Positions 8,673 to 17,641 of a stretch of 64,000 nt of DNA are shown here, piece after piece. Origin of the DNA: Devosia sp. (GTDB taxonomy: Bacteria > Pseudomonadota > Alphaproteobacteria > Rhizobiales > Devosiaceae). Position 1 is the stretch's first letter; the number at the start of each line of letters is the position of its first letter. The stretch spans positions 62,001 to 126,000 of the forward strand of contig NZ_JAGIAW010000003.1 of assembly GCF_017744655.1 (NCBI RefSeq), read 5' to 3'. The notes beneath the pieces are model-generated. The model worked only from the letters and a program-made list of their open reading frames with translations. It was not told where the DNA came from and ran no database searches. Position numbers and translations under genes: made by a program.

Positions 8673-8802
8673 TGAAGCGCTGTGCTGATGTGCCGCCGCG
8701 GCGCCCGATTGTGGAGCGCCATGAATTGCAGATACACACCGCCATAAAGAAGAAGATAGGAAGACTAAGAGTCTCTTTTGGGTTTTCGAAGGGGACGGAA
8801 GG

Positions 8803-9837
8803 GTGAGTGCAGTGGCCAAGAAAAGATTGCTCGCAACGGTCCTGGGAGAACGCCAGGACACGCCTCCCATATGGATCATGCGACAGGCCGGACGCTATCT
8901 ACCGGAATATCGCGAGCTCCGCGCCAAAGCCGGAAGCTTTTTGGATCTTTGCTACAATCCCGACTTTGCGACCGAGGTAACGCTGCAGCCACTGCGCCGG
9001 TTCGATCTCGACGCGGCTATCCTATTCTCGGACATTCTGGTCATCCCCGATGCTCTGGGTCAAAAAGTTCGCTTTGAGCAGGGTGAAGGACCAGTCCTCG
9101 AGCCTTTAGCCGCAAGTGATGTGGATCGGCTTGAGCGCGGCGGGGCTTTGGAGCATCTGGCGCCTGTGCTGGAGACGGTGCGGCGGCTGCGTGTGGCGCT
9201 GGCTCCCGAAAAGACCCTGATCGGCTTCTGTGGCTCTCCCTGGACGGTTGCGACCTATATGCTTAATGGGCGGGGATCGCCGGACCAATGGGTGGCGCGC
9301 CGCTTTGCGCTCGAACATCCGGCCGCGTTTGCGAAACTGATGGATGTGCTGGTCGAAACCAGCGTTGACTATCTCGTCGCTCAGTTTGAGGCCGGCGCCG
9401 ATGTGGTGCAGCTCTTTGAAAGCTGGGCGCTCAATCTCGATGATGCGGCTTTTGAAGCGCAGGTGATTGGGCCCAACCGTCGGATCTTTGAAGGCGTGCG
9501 GGCAAAAGTGCCGAATGCGCCCATTATCGGTTTTCCGCGCGGTGCTGCCGGCAATTTGAAACGCTATGCGGAAGAGACCGGCGTCAATGCGCTTGGCCTC
9601 GACTATGCGACGCCGCTTTCCTTTGCCGACGATTTCCTGCCAAAGACCCTGCCGGTGCAGGGAAATCTCGATCCGTTGCGGCTTGTCATCGGCGGCAAGG
9701 CGATGGAAGAGCGCGTGATCGAGATCAAGGCGGCGTTTGCGAACCGCCCGCATATCTTTAATCTCGGCCACGGCATCGTGCCCGAAACCCCGATTCCCCA
9801 CGTCGAGCGGTTGGTCGAGCTGGTCAAGCAAAGTTGA
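8803..9837 (+). CDS. hemE: Uroporphyrinogen decarboxylase
   Basis: Converts uroporphyrinogen III to coproporphyrinogen III in heme synthesis. The 344-residue protein has the signature WIMRQAGRYLPEYRE (about residues 24-38) carrying the catalytic-site arginines, the LFSDILVIPDALG segment with the conserved aspartate, GFCGSPWTVATYM, and the C-terminal NLGHGIVPETPI motif. Start is GTG 8803 behind GGGGACGGAAGG; a second GTG at 8812 is possible. First gene right of the origin, followed 10 bases later by hemJ. Its promoter region carries CtrA boxes, so it may be cell-cycle controlled. Confidence 0.97.
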   Translation: MSAVAKKRLLATVLGERQDTPPIWIMRQAGRYLPEYRELRAKAGSFLDLCYNPDFATEVTLQPLRRFDLDAAILFSDILVIPDALGQKVRFEQGEGPVLEPLAASDVDRLERGGALEHLAPVLETVRRLRVALAPEKTLIGFCGSPWTVATYMLNGRGSPDQWVARRFALEHPAAFAKLMDVLVETSVDYLVAQFEAGADVVQLFESWALNLDDAAFEAQVIGPNRRIFEGVRAKVPNAPIIGFPRGAAGNLKRYAEETGVNALGLDYATPLSFADDFLPKTLPVQGNLDPLRLVIGGKAMEERVIEIKAAFANRPHIFNLGHGIVPETPIPHVERLVELVKQS

Positions 9838-9847
9838 GAAAAATCAA

Positions 9848-10273
9848 ATGTATGAATGGGTGAAGGCGCTGCACGTCATTTCGGTCATCGCCTGGATGGC
9901 CGGCATGCTCTATCTGCCGCGACTTTTCGTCTATCACACCAAGGCCGAGATCGGCTCCGTGCAGTCCGAAACTTTTAAGATCATGGAGCGGCGGCTCCTC
10001 AAGGGCATTATCAATCCGGCGATGATCGCGACCTGGATTTTCGGCCTGACCATGATCCATCTCGGCGGCGTCGATTGGGGTTCGGGCTGGCCTTGGGCCA
10101 AGGCGGCAATGGTCCTGGCGATGAGCGGCGTGCATGGCATTCTGGTCGGTCACCAGAAGCGTTTTGCCCGCGACGAGAACGTCAAGGAGCAGAAGTATTT
10201 CCGGATCATCAACGAAGTGCCGACTGTGCTGATGATCGGTATTGTCATTATGGTGATCGTGAAGCCGTTTTGA
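9848..10273 (+). CDS. hemJ: Protoporphyrinogen IX oxidase HemJ
   Basis: A 141-residue membrane protein with four hydrophobic segments. The beginning MYEWVKALHVISVIAWMAG with a conserved histidine near residue 9, LYLPRLFVYH, and GHQKRFARDENVKEQKYFRIINEVPT are diagnostic of HemJ (formerly UPF0093), which oxidises protoporphyrinogen IX to protoporphyrin IX. It follows hemE by 10 bases, so two heme steps are co-transcribed next to the origin. ATG 9848 is the first in-frame start after the hemE stop. Confidence 0.94.
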   Translation: MYEWVKALHVISVIAWMAGMLYLPRLFVYHTKAEIGSVQSETFKIMERRLLKGIINPAMIATWIFGLTMIHLGGVDWGSGWPWAKAAMVLAMSGVHGILVGHQKRFARDENVKEQKYFRIINEVPTVLMIGIVIMVIVKPF

Positions 10274-10298
10274 GTTTTGGATTCAATTTCATAACGGC

Positions 10299-10366
10299 GT
10301 CATTCCCGCGAAAGCGGGAATCTCCTCTTCAATGCCAGGGAAGATTCCCGCTTTCGCGGGAATGAC
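10299..10366. repeat. Palindromic intergenic repeat, family A, copy 3
   Basis: Arms GTCATTCCCGCGAAAGCGGG and its complement ending AATGAC at 10366, with an 18-base loop. It is downstream of hemJ. The remaining 200 bases before rho hold a parS-like site (10398) and the rho leader; no gene is seen there. Confidence 0.9.
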
Positions 10367-10397
10367 ACGGTGGGTGGGATGGGTATCGATGGCTCCG

Positions 10398-10413
10398 CGT
10401 TTCACGTGAATCG
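10398..10413. other. parS-like site 1 (13/16)
   Basis: CGTTTCACGTGAATCG matches the parS consensus TGTTTCACGTGAAACA at 13 of 16 positions with the central CACGTGAA intact. It lies in the rho leader region, 6.3 kb from parB. Confidence 0.6.
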
Positions 10414-10584
10414 GCCAAAATCGTCTACAGTGCCCGGTTCCCATCTTGAATCCCGGCTTCGATCACGCTACATGAAGCCATCAAGCATCCTTCCCTATGC
10501 GCGGCCGATTCCGGCGCTGCGCGGTGCATTCCCCAAAAATAAAAATCTCTCCTCTACGATTTACCCCAAGGGTCCATCGCATCC

Positions 10585-11850
10585 ATGCAGAATATCAAGC
10601 TCAGTGAGCTGAAGGCCAAGTCCCCGGCCGAATTGCTGGCGTTCGCCGAAGAACTCGAAGTCGAGAATGCTTCGACCATGCGCAAGCAGGAGTTGATGTT
10701 CGCGATTCTGAAAGAACTCGCATCGCAGGACATCGACATTGTCGGCGAGGGCGTGGTCGAGGTCCTGCCAGACGGTTTTGGCTTCCTCCGCTCTCCTGAC
10801 GCAAACTATCTTCCGGGTCCTGACGATATCTACGTCAGCCCCAGCCAGATCCGCCGCTTTGGCCTGCGGACCGGCGATACGGTCGAGGGCGAAATCCGCT
10901 CTCCCAAGGAAGGCGAGCGCTACTTCGCGCTTCTCAAAGTCAACACCATCAACTTCGAAGACCCGGAAGCGGTTCGCCACAAGGTCAACTTCGACAACCT
11001 TACCCCGCTCTATCCCGAAGAACGGCTCCGCATGGAGCTGCCGGACCCGACGCTGAAAGATCGCTCGGCTCGCCTTCTCGACCTGGTGGCGCCGCTCGGT
11101 AAGGGCCAGCGTGCTCTGATCGTCGCTCCTCCGCGTACTGGTAAGACGGTATTGTTGCAGAATATTGCACAATCGATCGCGACCAATCATCCGGAATGCT
11201 ATCTCATCGTTCTTCTTATCGACGAACGTCCGGAAGAAGTGACCGACATGCAGCGCTCGGTGCGCGGCGAAGTTATTTCTTCCACCTTTGACGAACCGGC
11301 ATCGCGCCACGTCCAGGTCGCCGAAATGGTGATCGAAAAGGCCAAGCGCCTGGTCGAACACAAGCGCGACGTCGTCATTCTCCTCGATTCCATCACCCGC
11401 CTCGGCCGCGCCTACAACACTGTGGTTCCAAGCTCGGGCAAGGTGCTTACCGGCGGTGTCGACGCCAATGCCCTACAGCGCCCGAAGCGTTTCTTCGGTG
11501 CAGCGCGAAACATCGAAGACGGCGGCTCGCTGACCATCATCTCCACGGCGCTGATCGATACCGGTTCGCGCATGGACGAAGTGATCTTCGAAGAATTCAA
11601 GGGTACCGGTAACTCCGAAATCATTTTGGACCGCAAGGTCGCCGACAAGCGCATCTTCCCGGCGCTCGACATCACCAAGTCGGGTACGCGCAAGGAAGAG
11701 CTGCTGGTCGAGCCCGACATCCTCAAGAAGATGTATGTGCTCCGCCGTATCCTCAACCCGATGGGCACGATCGACGCGATGGAATTCCTTATGGACAAGG
11801 TCCGCCAGACCAAGACCAATTCGGATTTCTTCGACTCGATGAACACCTAA
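10585..11850 (+). CDS. rho: Transcription termination factor Rho
   Basis: Hexameric RNA-dependent ATPase that ends transcription. The 421-residue protein has the N-terminal helical domain ([20 protein letters not shown]), the cold-shock-like RNA-binding domain with [23 protein letters not shown], Walker [13 protein letters not shown] (about residues 177-188), the [14 protein letters not shown] catalytic segment, and the C-terminal domain ending DFFDSMNT. Eleven bases separate it from mnmE, so rho probably heads a long operon. The 170-base leader upstream could be autoregulatory, as in other bacteria, though no specific structure is evident. Confidence 0.97.
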   Translation: MQNIKLSELKAKSPAELLAFAEELEVENASTMRKQELMFAILKELASQDIDIVGEGVVEVLPDGFGFLRSPDANYLPGPDDIYVSPSQIRRFGLRTGDTVEGEIRSPKEGERYFALLKVNTINFEDPEAVRHKVNFDNLTPLYPEERLRMELPDPTLKDRSARLLDLVAPLGKGQRALIVAPPRTGKTVLLQNIAQSIATNHPECYLIVLLIDERPEEVTDMQRSVRGEVISSTFDEPASRHVQVAEMVIEKAKRLVEHKRDVVILLDSITRLGRAYNTVVPSSGKVLTGGVDANALQRPKRFFGAARNIEDGGSLTIISTALIDTGSRMDEVIFEEFKGTGNSEIILDRKVADKRIFPALDITKSGTRKEELLVEPDILKKMYVLRRILNPMGTIDAMEFLMDKVRQTKTNSDFFDSMNT

Positions 11851-11861
11851 AACATACAAAA

Positions 11862-13154
11862 ATGCTCGCCGGTGATACGATCATGGCGCTCTCTTCGGGC
11901 GCTCTTCCCTCCGGCGTCGCGGTTATCCGCCTCTCGGGCCCAAAAGTCCGGGAGGCGTTTTTGCACCTGGCCGGTGAATTGCCGGCGCCCAGAACAATGG
12001 CTCTGCGGCGCATTGGTGCTGACACGCAGCTCGATCAGGGTCTTGTCGCCTGGTTTCCAGGACCGAATAGTTTTACTGGCGAGGACTGCGCCGAGTTTCA
12101 CGTTCATGGCTCGCCCGCTGGCGTTAAGGCGATCCTTCGCAGCCTAAACACTTTTGGCATTCGACTAGCTGGCCCGGGGGAGTTCACCCGGCGTGCGTTT
12201 GAGAACGGCAAACTCGATCTGATTGCCGTCGAAGGTCTTGGCGATCTCTTGAGCGCCGAAACGGAAAAACAGCGGCAGCAGGCGCTTGCGCGATATGATG
12301 GTCGCCTAACCGAGAAGGTTGAAACCTGGCGCAATGCCCTGCTCGATCTGCGGGCTGAAATCGAAGCGCGGCTCGACTTTTCCGACGAGGGTGACGTCAC
12401 TGAAGAACTGCCAACTGGCTTTGTTCATGAGCTTGGCACACTCAAAACCTCCCTTGCCGAAGCGCTGGTCAGCATCACCAGTGGTCGCATCGTTCGAGAG
12501 GGCGTTCGTGTGGCTCTTGCCGGTGCGCCGAATGCCGGAAAATCTAGCCTCATCAATGCGCTGTCGAAGTCCGACATTGCCATTGTTTCCGACGAGGCAG
12601 GCACGACGCGCGATGTTCGCGAAGTTCCGCTCGATATCGGCGGCCAGCTTTTTGTGCTTTTGGATCTCGCTGGCTTGCGAGAGACCGACAGCCGCGCAGA
12701 AGCCGAAGGTATTCGGCGCGCCGAACGCGCTATCCAGGATGCCGATATTATGCTTTGGCTCGAGGCTCCGGACACAGATGTTGCCGTTCAGCCTCCGACG
12801 AATGCGACTGTCGTCCGGATTGCGACAAAGTCGGATTTGGGCGCCGCGAGTGAATGCGATCTCCGGATATCGACCGCCACCGGAACGGGTCTCGAGGCGC
12901 TGATTGATCGCCTGCGTGCGATTGGTGAGGACATCGCGGGCGGCGAGCCGTCGCTTATCAGCCATGAACGCGACCGCCTGGGTCTTGAACAGGCGATTTC
13001 GGCTGTCGACGAGGCGGTTCTCTATCTCAGCAACTGGGAGCTTGCGGCCGAAGCATTGCGCCACGCCTCTCTCGCGCTGGAACGGATGATCGGCAGGGTG
13101 GATGCGGAGCAGGTCCTGGACCGTCTCTTTGCCAGCTTTTGCATCGGCAAATGA
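11862..13154 (+). CDS. mnmE: tRNA modification GTPase MnmE
   Basis: Works with MnmG to install the (carboxymethyl)aminomethyl group on wobble U34 of tRNAs. The 430-residue protein has the N-terminal tetrahydrofolate-binding domain (SFTGEDCAEFHVHGSPAG, GEFTRRAFENGKLDL), an internal GTPase with G1 GAPNAGKSS near residue 220 and DLAGLRET as G3, and the C-terminal FCIGK with the conserved cysteine. The stop codon is embedded in a parS-like site (13152-13167). Start ATG 11862 gives the usual DTI near residue 5. Confidence 0.96.
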   Translation: MLAGDTIMALSSGALPSGVAVIRLSGPKVREAFLHLAGELPAPRTMALRRIGADTQLDQGLVAWFPGPNSFTGEDCAEFHVHGSPAGVKAILRSLNTFGIRLAGPGEFTRRAFENGKLDLIAVEGLGDLLSAETEKQRQQALARYDGRLTEKVETWRNALLDLRAEIEARLDFSDEGDVTEELPTGFVHELGTLKTSLAEALVSITSGRIVREGVRVALAGAPNAGKSSLINALSKSDIAIVSDEAGTTRDVREVPLDIGGQLFVLLDLAGLRETDSRAEAEGIRRAERAIQDADIMLWLEAPDTDVAVQPPTNATVVRIATKSDLGAASECDLRISTATGTGLEALIDRLRAIGEDIAGGEPSLISHERDRLGLEQAISAVDEAVLYLSNWELAAEALRHASLALERMIGRVDAEQVLDRLFASFCIGK

Positions 13155-13167
13155 TTCACGTGAAACA
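13152..13167. other. parS-like site 2 (15/16), overlapping the mnmE stop
   Basis: TGATTCACGTGAAACA differs from consensus parS only at position 3. Its first three bases are the mnmE TGA stop codon. Confidence 0.85.
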
Positions 13168-13192
13168 TTGCCGGGCGAAACCAACCATCTCG

Positions 13193-13208
13193 TGATTCAC
13201 GTGAAACA
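13193..13208. other. parS-like site 3 (15/16)
   Basis: TGATTCACGTGAAACA, identical to the site 41 bases upstream. The pair sits in the mnmE-mnmG gap. Confidence 0.85.
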
Positions 13209-13326
13209 CAGCGAGAGGTTTTCTTAGAACTCAAGACGCTGTATGAGAAGCGCCAACTTCAATTGATCGCTCTGTTTCCGTTGCGCCGATCTCGTGCGCC
13301 GTCGAGAGCCGTTCAGGAAAATTCCT

Positions 13327-15189
13327 ATGACTGATTATGCTGTCATTATCGTTGGGGGCGGTCACGCCGGCTGTGAGGCGGCTGCCGCTTCTGCACGGCT
13401 TGGTGTCCCCACGGCCCTGATCACCCATCGTTTTGCGACGATCGGCGAGATGAGCTGCAATCCGGCTATCGGTGGCTTGGGGAAGGGCCATTTGGTACGA
13501 GAGATCGACGCCCTTGACGGGCTGATGGGTCGCGTAGCTGACGAAGCCGGCATTCAGTTCCGTGTGCTTAATCGCCGCAAAGGTCCGGCGGTGCGCGGTC
13601 CGCGCGCCCAGGCAGACCGCAAGCTTTACCGAAATGCCATGCAGGCTGCCATTTCAGCACAGGCCAATCTCGACGTTATCGAAGGTGAGGTTGACGACCT
13701 TGAGGTGACCGATGGCGCCATTTCTGGCGTCGTGCTGCTCGATGGTCGTCGCTTTTCCACCAAGGCAGTGGTGCTGACGACAGGCACCTTCTTGCGTGGT
13801 CTTATTCACCGCGGGGAAGAGACAACCCCGGCTGGACGTGTTGGCGAAAAGCCGGTGCTCGGGCTTTCGACGCGCCTTGAAAATCTTGGCCTGCAGCTTG
13901 GACGCCTGAAGACGGGCACGCCGGCGCGGCTGGACAAGGATTCCATCGACTATTCCGTGTTGGAAGAACAGCCGGGTGACAATCCGCCGGAAGCCTTTTC
14001 GGCGCTGACCGAGACAATCACGACGCAGCAGGTGTCGTGCCATATTACCCGGACGACGGCGGAAACGCACAAAATCATTCAGGATAACCTGCATCGTTCG
14101 GCCATGTATTCGGGTCGCATTCAATCGCGCGGTCCGCGCTATTGCCCGTCTATTGAAGACAAGATCGTGCGCTTCGCCGATCGCGATAGCCACCAGATTT
14201 TCCTGGAGCCGGAAGGTCTTGAAGAGCAGACGGTCTATCCGAATGGCCTGTCGACTTCTCTGCCCGCCGAAGTTCAGGACGCGTTCCTGCGCTCCATGCC
14301 GGGGCTAGAAAATGTAAGGATCGTGAGGCCGGGCTATGCCATCGAATATGACTATGTCGATCCGCGGGAACTGCGGCCGACGCTGGAAGTGAAGCGCCAG
14401 CCGGGGCTTTATCTGGCCGGGCAGATCAATGGCACGACGGGCTATGAAGAGGCCGGTGCGCAGGGTCTGCTCGCTGGCACCAATGCTGCTCTGGCTGCCA
14501 GTGGCCAGGACGCTATGATCCTTTCGCGCACCGAGAGCTATCTCGGCGTCATGATCGATGATCTCGTGACGCGTGGCGTTTCGGAGCCCTATCGCATGTT
14601 TACCTCGCGGGCAGAGTTCCGGCTGCATTTGCGGGCCGACAATGCTGACCAGCGCTTGACGCCGCAGGGTATCGAAAAGGGTCTGGTGGGCGAGGAACGT
14701 CGCGAACTGTTCTCGGCAAAGGTTGTTGCGCTCAACGATGGCAGGCAGCGGCTTCGAGCTGCTGTCGCTTCTCCCAGCGAAGCTCGCAAGGCTGGTATTG
14801 CCATCAACGAGGATGGCAAGCGTCGGAGCGCGTTTGAAATTCTGTCCTATCCCGATCTTGGGTGGGACGATGTCACAAAACTCTGGCCAGAGCTTTCGGA
14901 TATACCGGAGGCTGCGCGCGAGCAGTTGGGTATCGACGCCCAGTATGCCGTTTATCTCGATCGGCAGCAATCCGACATCGAAAGCATGCGGCGTGATGAA
15001 CAGCGGCAGATTCCGGATGAGCTGGACTATCACGCCATTCCGGGGCTCTCGATGGAGCTGCGGCAGAAGTTGACGCAGTTCCGGCCGCAGACGATTGCGC
15101 AGGCGCAGGCGATGGATGGCATGACGCCGGCTGCAATCACACTGTTGCTTGCCGTGATCCGTCGCGGCGATCTGCGGAAGGCCAGTTGA
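13327..15189 (+). CDS. mnmG: tRNA uridine 5-carboxymethylaminomethyl modification enzyme MnmG
   Basis: FAD-dependent partner of MnmE in tRNA wobble-uridine modification (also called GidA). The 620-residue protein starts [19 protein letters not shown] with the dinucleotide-binding GGGHAG at 10-15, then [15 protein letters not shown], the [15 protein letters not shown] segment, and [21 protein letters not shown], all diagnostic. The C-terminal helical domain that binds MnmE and tRNA is complete. A longer reading from 13294 is open but lacks similarity. Its TGA overlaps the rsmG ATG by one base (TGATG). Confidence 0.97.
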   Translation: MTDYAVIIVGGGHAGCEAAAASARLGVPTALITHRFATIGEMSCNPAIGGLGKGHLVREIDALDGLMGRVADEAGIQFRVLNRRKGPAVRGPRAQADRKLYRNAMQAAISAQANLDVIEGEVDDLEVTDGAISGVVLLDGRRFSTKAVVLTTGTFLRGLIHRGEETTPAGRVGEKPVLGLSTRLENLGLQLGRLKTGTPARLDKDSIDYSVLEEQPGDNPPEAFSALTETITTQQVSCHITRTTAETHKIIQDNLHRSAMYSGRIQSRGPRYCPSIEDKIVRFADRDSHQIFLEPEGLEEQTVYPNGLSTSLPAEVQDAFLRSMPGLENVRIVRPGYAIEYDYVDPRELRPTLEVKRQPGLYLAGQINGTTGYEEAGAQGLLAGTNAALAASGQDAMILSRTESYLGVMIDDLVTRGVSEPYRMFTSRAEFRLHLRADNADQRLTPQGIEKGLVGEERRELFSAKVVALNDGRQRLRAAVASPSEARKAGIAINEDGKRRSAFEILSYPDLGWDDVTKLWPELSDIPEAAREQLGIDAQYAVYLDRQQSDIESMRRDEQRQIPDELDYHAIPGLSMELRQKLTQFRPQTIAQAQAMDGMTPAAITLLLAVIRRGDLRKAS

Positions 15190-15836
15190 TGGCCGACTTC
15201 AAAGCGATTGCGCCCTATGCGGTGCATTTTGGCCGCTCACTGGATGAGGTTGGCCGCGATCTGGAATCCTATGTTGCCCTGCTGAAGAAATGGCAGGCAG
15301 TGCAGAATCTTGTTTCACGTGAAACGCTGGGCGCCGTGTGGGAGCGACACTTCGCCGATAGCCTGCAAGTCTTGTCGCAACTGACCGCCGGGGATCGTGA
15401 GTTTATGGACCTCGGTAGCGGAGGAGGCTTCCCGGCTTTGCCACTGGCCATCGCCAGCAAGGGTCTTGATCGTCATTTTGTGCTCGTGGAGCCCACGGCG
15501 CGAAAGGTCAGCTTTCTGCGGACCGTTTCGCGCGAACTTAGACTGAATGTTACTGTCATCGGCCGCCGCAGCGACGAAATTGATACACGTGAAACACCGG
15601 TGCCGGATGTGATCACGTCCCGCGCCCTCGCGGCGTTGCCACTGCTTTGTGACTGGATGGAGCCGTTTTTCGCTGCGAAAACTCGGGCAATCCTGCATAA
15701 AGGACGGGAACATGTTGATGAACTCACGGAATCGGGTGCGCATTGGCACTATGACGTGGTAGTAAACAAGAGTGATACTGATCCGGGCGGCGTGATCTTA
15801 ACGATCACAAATCTCAAAAGAAAATCAGCGTCTTAG
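15189..15836 (+). CDS. rsmG: 16S rRNA (guanine527-N7)-methyltransferase RsmG
   Basis: Methylates G527 of 16S rRNA using S-adenosylmethionine; loss gives low-level streptomycin resistance in several bacteria. The 215-residue protein shows NLVSRETL and WERHFADSLQ near the N-terminus, the SAM-binding FMDLGSGGGFPALPLA loop, and VEPTARKVSFLR. It overlaps mnmG by one base and precedes parA by 22 bases. Two parS-like sites lie inside the coding sequence, one of them encoding the conserved VSRET motif. Confidence 0.96.
   Translation: MADFKAIAPYAVHFGRSLDEVGRDLESYVALLKKWQAVQNLVSRETLGAVWERHFADSLQVLSQLTAGDREFMDLGSGGGFPALPLAIASKGLDRHFVLVEPTARKVSFLRTVSRELRLNVTVIGRRSDEIDTRETPVPDVITSRALAALPLLCDWMEPFFAAKTRAILHKGREHVDELTESGAHWHYDVVVNKSDTDPGGVILTITNLKRKSAS
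15311..15326. other. parS-like site 4 (15/16) inside rsmG
   Basis: TGTTTCACGTGAAACG, mismatching only at the last base. It encodes VSRET of RsmG, so the protein motif and the partition site share the same bases. Confidence 0.88.
15581..15596. other. parS-like site 5 (14/16) inside rsmG
   Basis: TGATACACGTGAAACA within the DTRET codons of RsmG; mismatches at positions 3 and 5. Confidence 0.72.
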
Positions 15837-15858
15837 CGGCACAACTGGAGGCCTTCTC

Positions 15859-16659
15859 TTGGCACCCCGTATCCTGACCCTGGCAAATCAAAAGGGTGGC
15901 GTCGGCAAGACGACCACGGCGATCAATCTGGCGACGGCGCTGGCAGCCATTGGCGAGCGCGTACTGATCGTCGATCTCGACCCGCAAGGCAATGCCTCCA
16001 CCGGGCTCGGCATTTCGCGCGATAATCGCGAAGTCTCGTCCTATGACGTCTTGGTCGGCGAAGCCAGCGTGGCGCAGGCCGCCATCATGACGAGCGTGCC
16101 GAACGTGGCCATCATTCCGTCGACCATGGACCTTCTGGGCGTCGAATTGACCATCGCCGGACAGGCCGATCGCGCCTTCAAGCTGCGCGACGCTTTTAAG
16201 CAGCTTTCAGACCTGCGGATCAACGACCAGGCGGTGAGCTATATTCTCATCGATTGCCCGCCGTCGCTGAACCTGCTTACCGTCAATTCGCTGGTTGCCG
16301 CCGATGCGGTGCTGGTGCCGCTGCAGTGCGAGTTTTTTGCGCTCGAAGGCCTTAGCCAGCTGCTGCAGACCATCGAACAGATTCGCTCGACGCTCAATCC
16401 GCGCCTCTCCATCCAAGGCGTGGTGATGACCATGTTCGACAAGCGCAACAATCTGTCCGAACAGGTGCTGGCTGACGTGCGCAGTGAAATGGGCGATCTC
16501 GTCTATGACACCGTCATTCCGCGCAACGTGCGGCTTTCCGAAGCGCCGTCTTATGGCAAGCCGGCTTTGCTTTACGATCTGAAATGCGCGGGCAGCCAGG
16601 CCTATTTGCGCCTTGCCACCGAAGTCATTCGCCGCGAGCGGCGACTGGTCGCAGCCTAG
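15859..16659 (+). CDS. parA: Chromosome partitioning ATPase ParA
   Basis: Deviant-Walker ATPase that moves the ParB-parS complex during chromosome segregation. The 266-residue protein begins with ILTLANQKGGVGKTTT (KGGVGKT at residues 12-18, signature lysine at 12), followed by LIVDLDPQGNASTGLG and the YILIDCPPSLNLLT Walker B region. The start is an unusual TTG at 15859, supported by GGAG eight bases upstream and the lack of any ATG or GTG before the ATPase motif. parB follows 10 bases later. Confidence 0.96.
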   Translation: MAPRILTLANQKGGVGKTTTAINLATALAAIGERVLIVDLDPQGNASTGLGISRDNREVSSYDVLVGEASVAQAAIMTSVPNVAIIPSTMDLLGVELTIAGQADRAFKLRDAFKQLSDLRINDQAVSYILIDCPPSLNLLTVNSLVAADAVLVPLQCEFFALEGLSQLLQTIEQIRSTLNPRLSIQGVVMTMFDKRNNLSEQVLADVRSEMGDLVYDTVIPRNVRLSEAPSYGKPALLYDLKCAGSQAYLRLATEVIRRERRLVAA

Positions 16660-16669
16660 GAGTTCAAAG

Positions 16670-17545
16670 ATGAACGACAAACCCACACGTCTTGGCCGGG
16701 GTCTGGCTGCTCTGATTGGCGATATGGCTTCCCTGGAAGCGGCGCGCGTGACCGATACCGGTTCGGGCGGCAAGAAACTGCCGGTTGATTTCATCATTGC
16801 CAATCGCGCCAATCCGCGGCGGACTTTTGATCCCGATCAACTTGAAGAGCTGACCAATTCGATCCGCGAAAAGGGCGTCATGTCGCCGCTACTGGTTCGA
16901 CCGACTGATGATCCGAACATTTTTGAGCTGATTGCCGGTGAGCGTCGTTGGCGCGCGGCGCAGAAGGCTGGGCTGCATGATGTGCCCGTTATCGTCCGAG
17001 AGGTCGATGACAAAGAAGCGCTCGAGCTCGCCATCATCGAAAACGTACAGCGCGCTGATCTCAATCCGCTGGAAGAGGCCATGGGTTATGGCCAGCTCAT
17101 TGAGCAGTTCGACTATACGCAGCAGGACTTGGCTCAGGTGATCGGCAAGAGCCGCTCGCATGTGGCCAATACTCTGCGTTTGCTGAAATTGCCGGAAGAT
17201 GTGCGTGGGATGGTTTCGAGCGGCACACTGACGGCCGGTCATGCGCGGACACTGATTACGGTCGAAGACCCCTCGGGTCTGGCGCGGCAAATCGTCGACA
17301 AGGGGCTTTCGGTGCGTGAAGCCGAGGCTTTGAGCCAACAGCGCGAGGCACCAGCACGAAAAATTTCGGCGAGCGAGCCGGTGCGGGATGCGGATACGGT
17401 GGCGCTGGAGCGCCGTCTTTCCGACGTGCTGGGGCTGTCCGTGTCTCTGGCCCATTCGGAGCGCGGCGGGCGGGTGGAAATCCGCTACAAGACGCTGGAG
17501 CAGCTTGATGCGCTGTGTCTGAAGCTTACCGGGCAGCATAATTAG
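16670..17545 (+). CDS. parB: Chromosome partitioning protein ParB
   Basis: parS-binding CTPase clamp (291 aa). The N-terminal KPTRLGRGLAALI motif contacts ParA and stimulates its ATPase; the CTP-binding GERRWRA box is at about residues 90-96, ENVQRADLNPLEEA follows, and the helix-turn-helix is QQDLAQVIGKSRSHVANTLRLLKLP. The C-terminal dimerisation domain ends KLTGQHN. ATG 16670 is preceded by an AGGAG sequence and begins MNDKPTRLGRGL. Seven parS-like sites lie within 12 kb. A terminator follows. Confidence 0.97.
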   Translation: MNDKPTRLGRGLAALIGDMASLEAARVTDTGSGGKKLPVDFIIANRANPRRTFDPDQLEELTNSIREKGVMSPLLVRPTDDPNIFELIAGERRWRAAQKAGLHDVPVIVREVDDKEALELAIIENVQRADLNPLEEAMGYGQLIEQFDYTQQDLAQVIGKSRSHVANTLRLLKLPEDVRGMVSSGTLTAGHARTLITVEDPSGLARQIVDKGLSVREAEALSQQREAPARKISASEPVRDADTVALERRLSDVLGLSVSLAHSERGGRVEIRYKTLEQLDALCLKLTGQHN

Positions 17546-17567
17546 GCTACTCGGAATGCCGCAATTG

Positions 17568-17603
17568 AGAAGGCCCCGGTGTGAACTGAGGCCTTCTTTT
17601 TTG
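17568..17603 (+). terminator. Intrinsic terminator of the parAB operon
   Basis: AGAAGGCC (17568-17575) pairs with GGCCTTCT (17590-17597) around a 14-base loop and runs into a seven-T tract. Confidence 0.85.
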
Positions 17604-17616
17604 TATCTACGAGCAA

Positions 17617-17632
17617 TGATCCACGTGAAACA
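17617..17632. other. parS-like site 6 (14/16)
   Basis: TGATCCACGTGAAACA in the gap between the parB terminator and the holA stop; mismatches at positions 3 and 5. Confidence 0.75.
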
Positions 17633-17641
17633 CGTTTGAAA

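Larger units (their letters stand above)
8374..8802. other. Probable chromosomal replication origin (oriC) between maf and hemE
   Basis: A 420-bp divergent gap with no gene. One 9-mer fits TTWTNCACA exactly: TTTTCCACA at 8374-8382. Near matches are TCATCCCCA 8386-8394, TTATCCCCA (minus strand) 8517-8525, CTTTTCACA 8545-8553 and TCATCCACA 8558-8566, plus TCATCCACA 8272-8280 inside maf. An AT-rich stretch at 8456-8483 could be the unwinding element. Six GANTC sites start at 8418, 8510, 8576, 8584, 8591 and 8769. The position next to hemE matches known alphaproteobacterial origins, and parAB lies 7 kb away. Confidence 0.82.
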
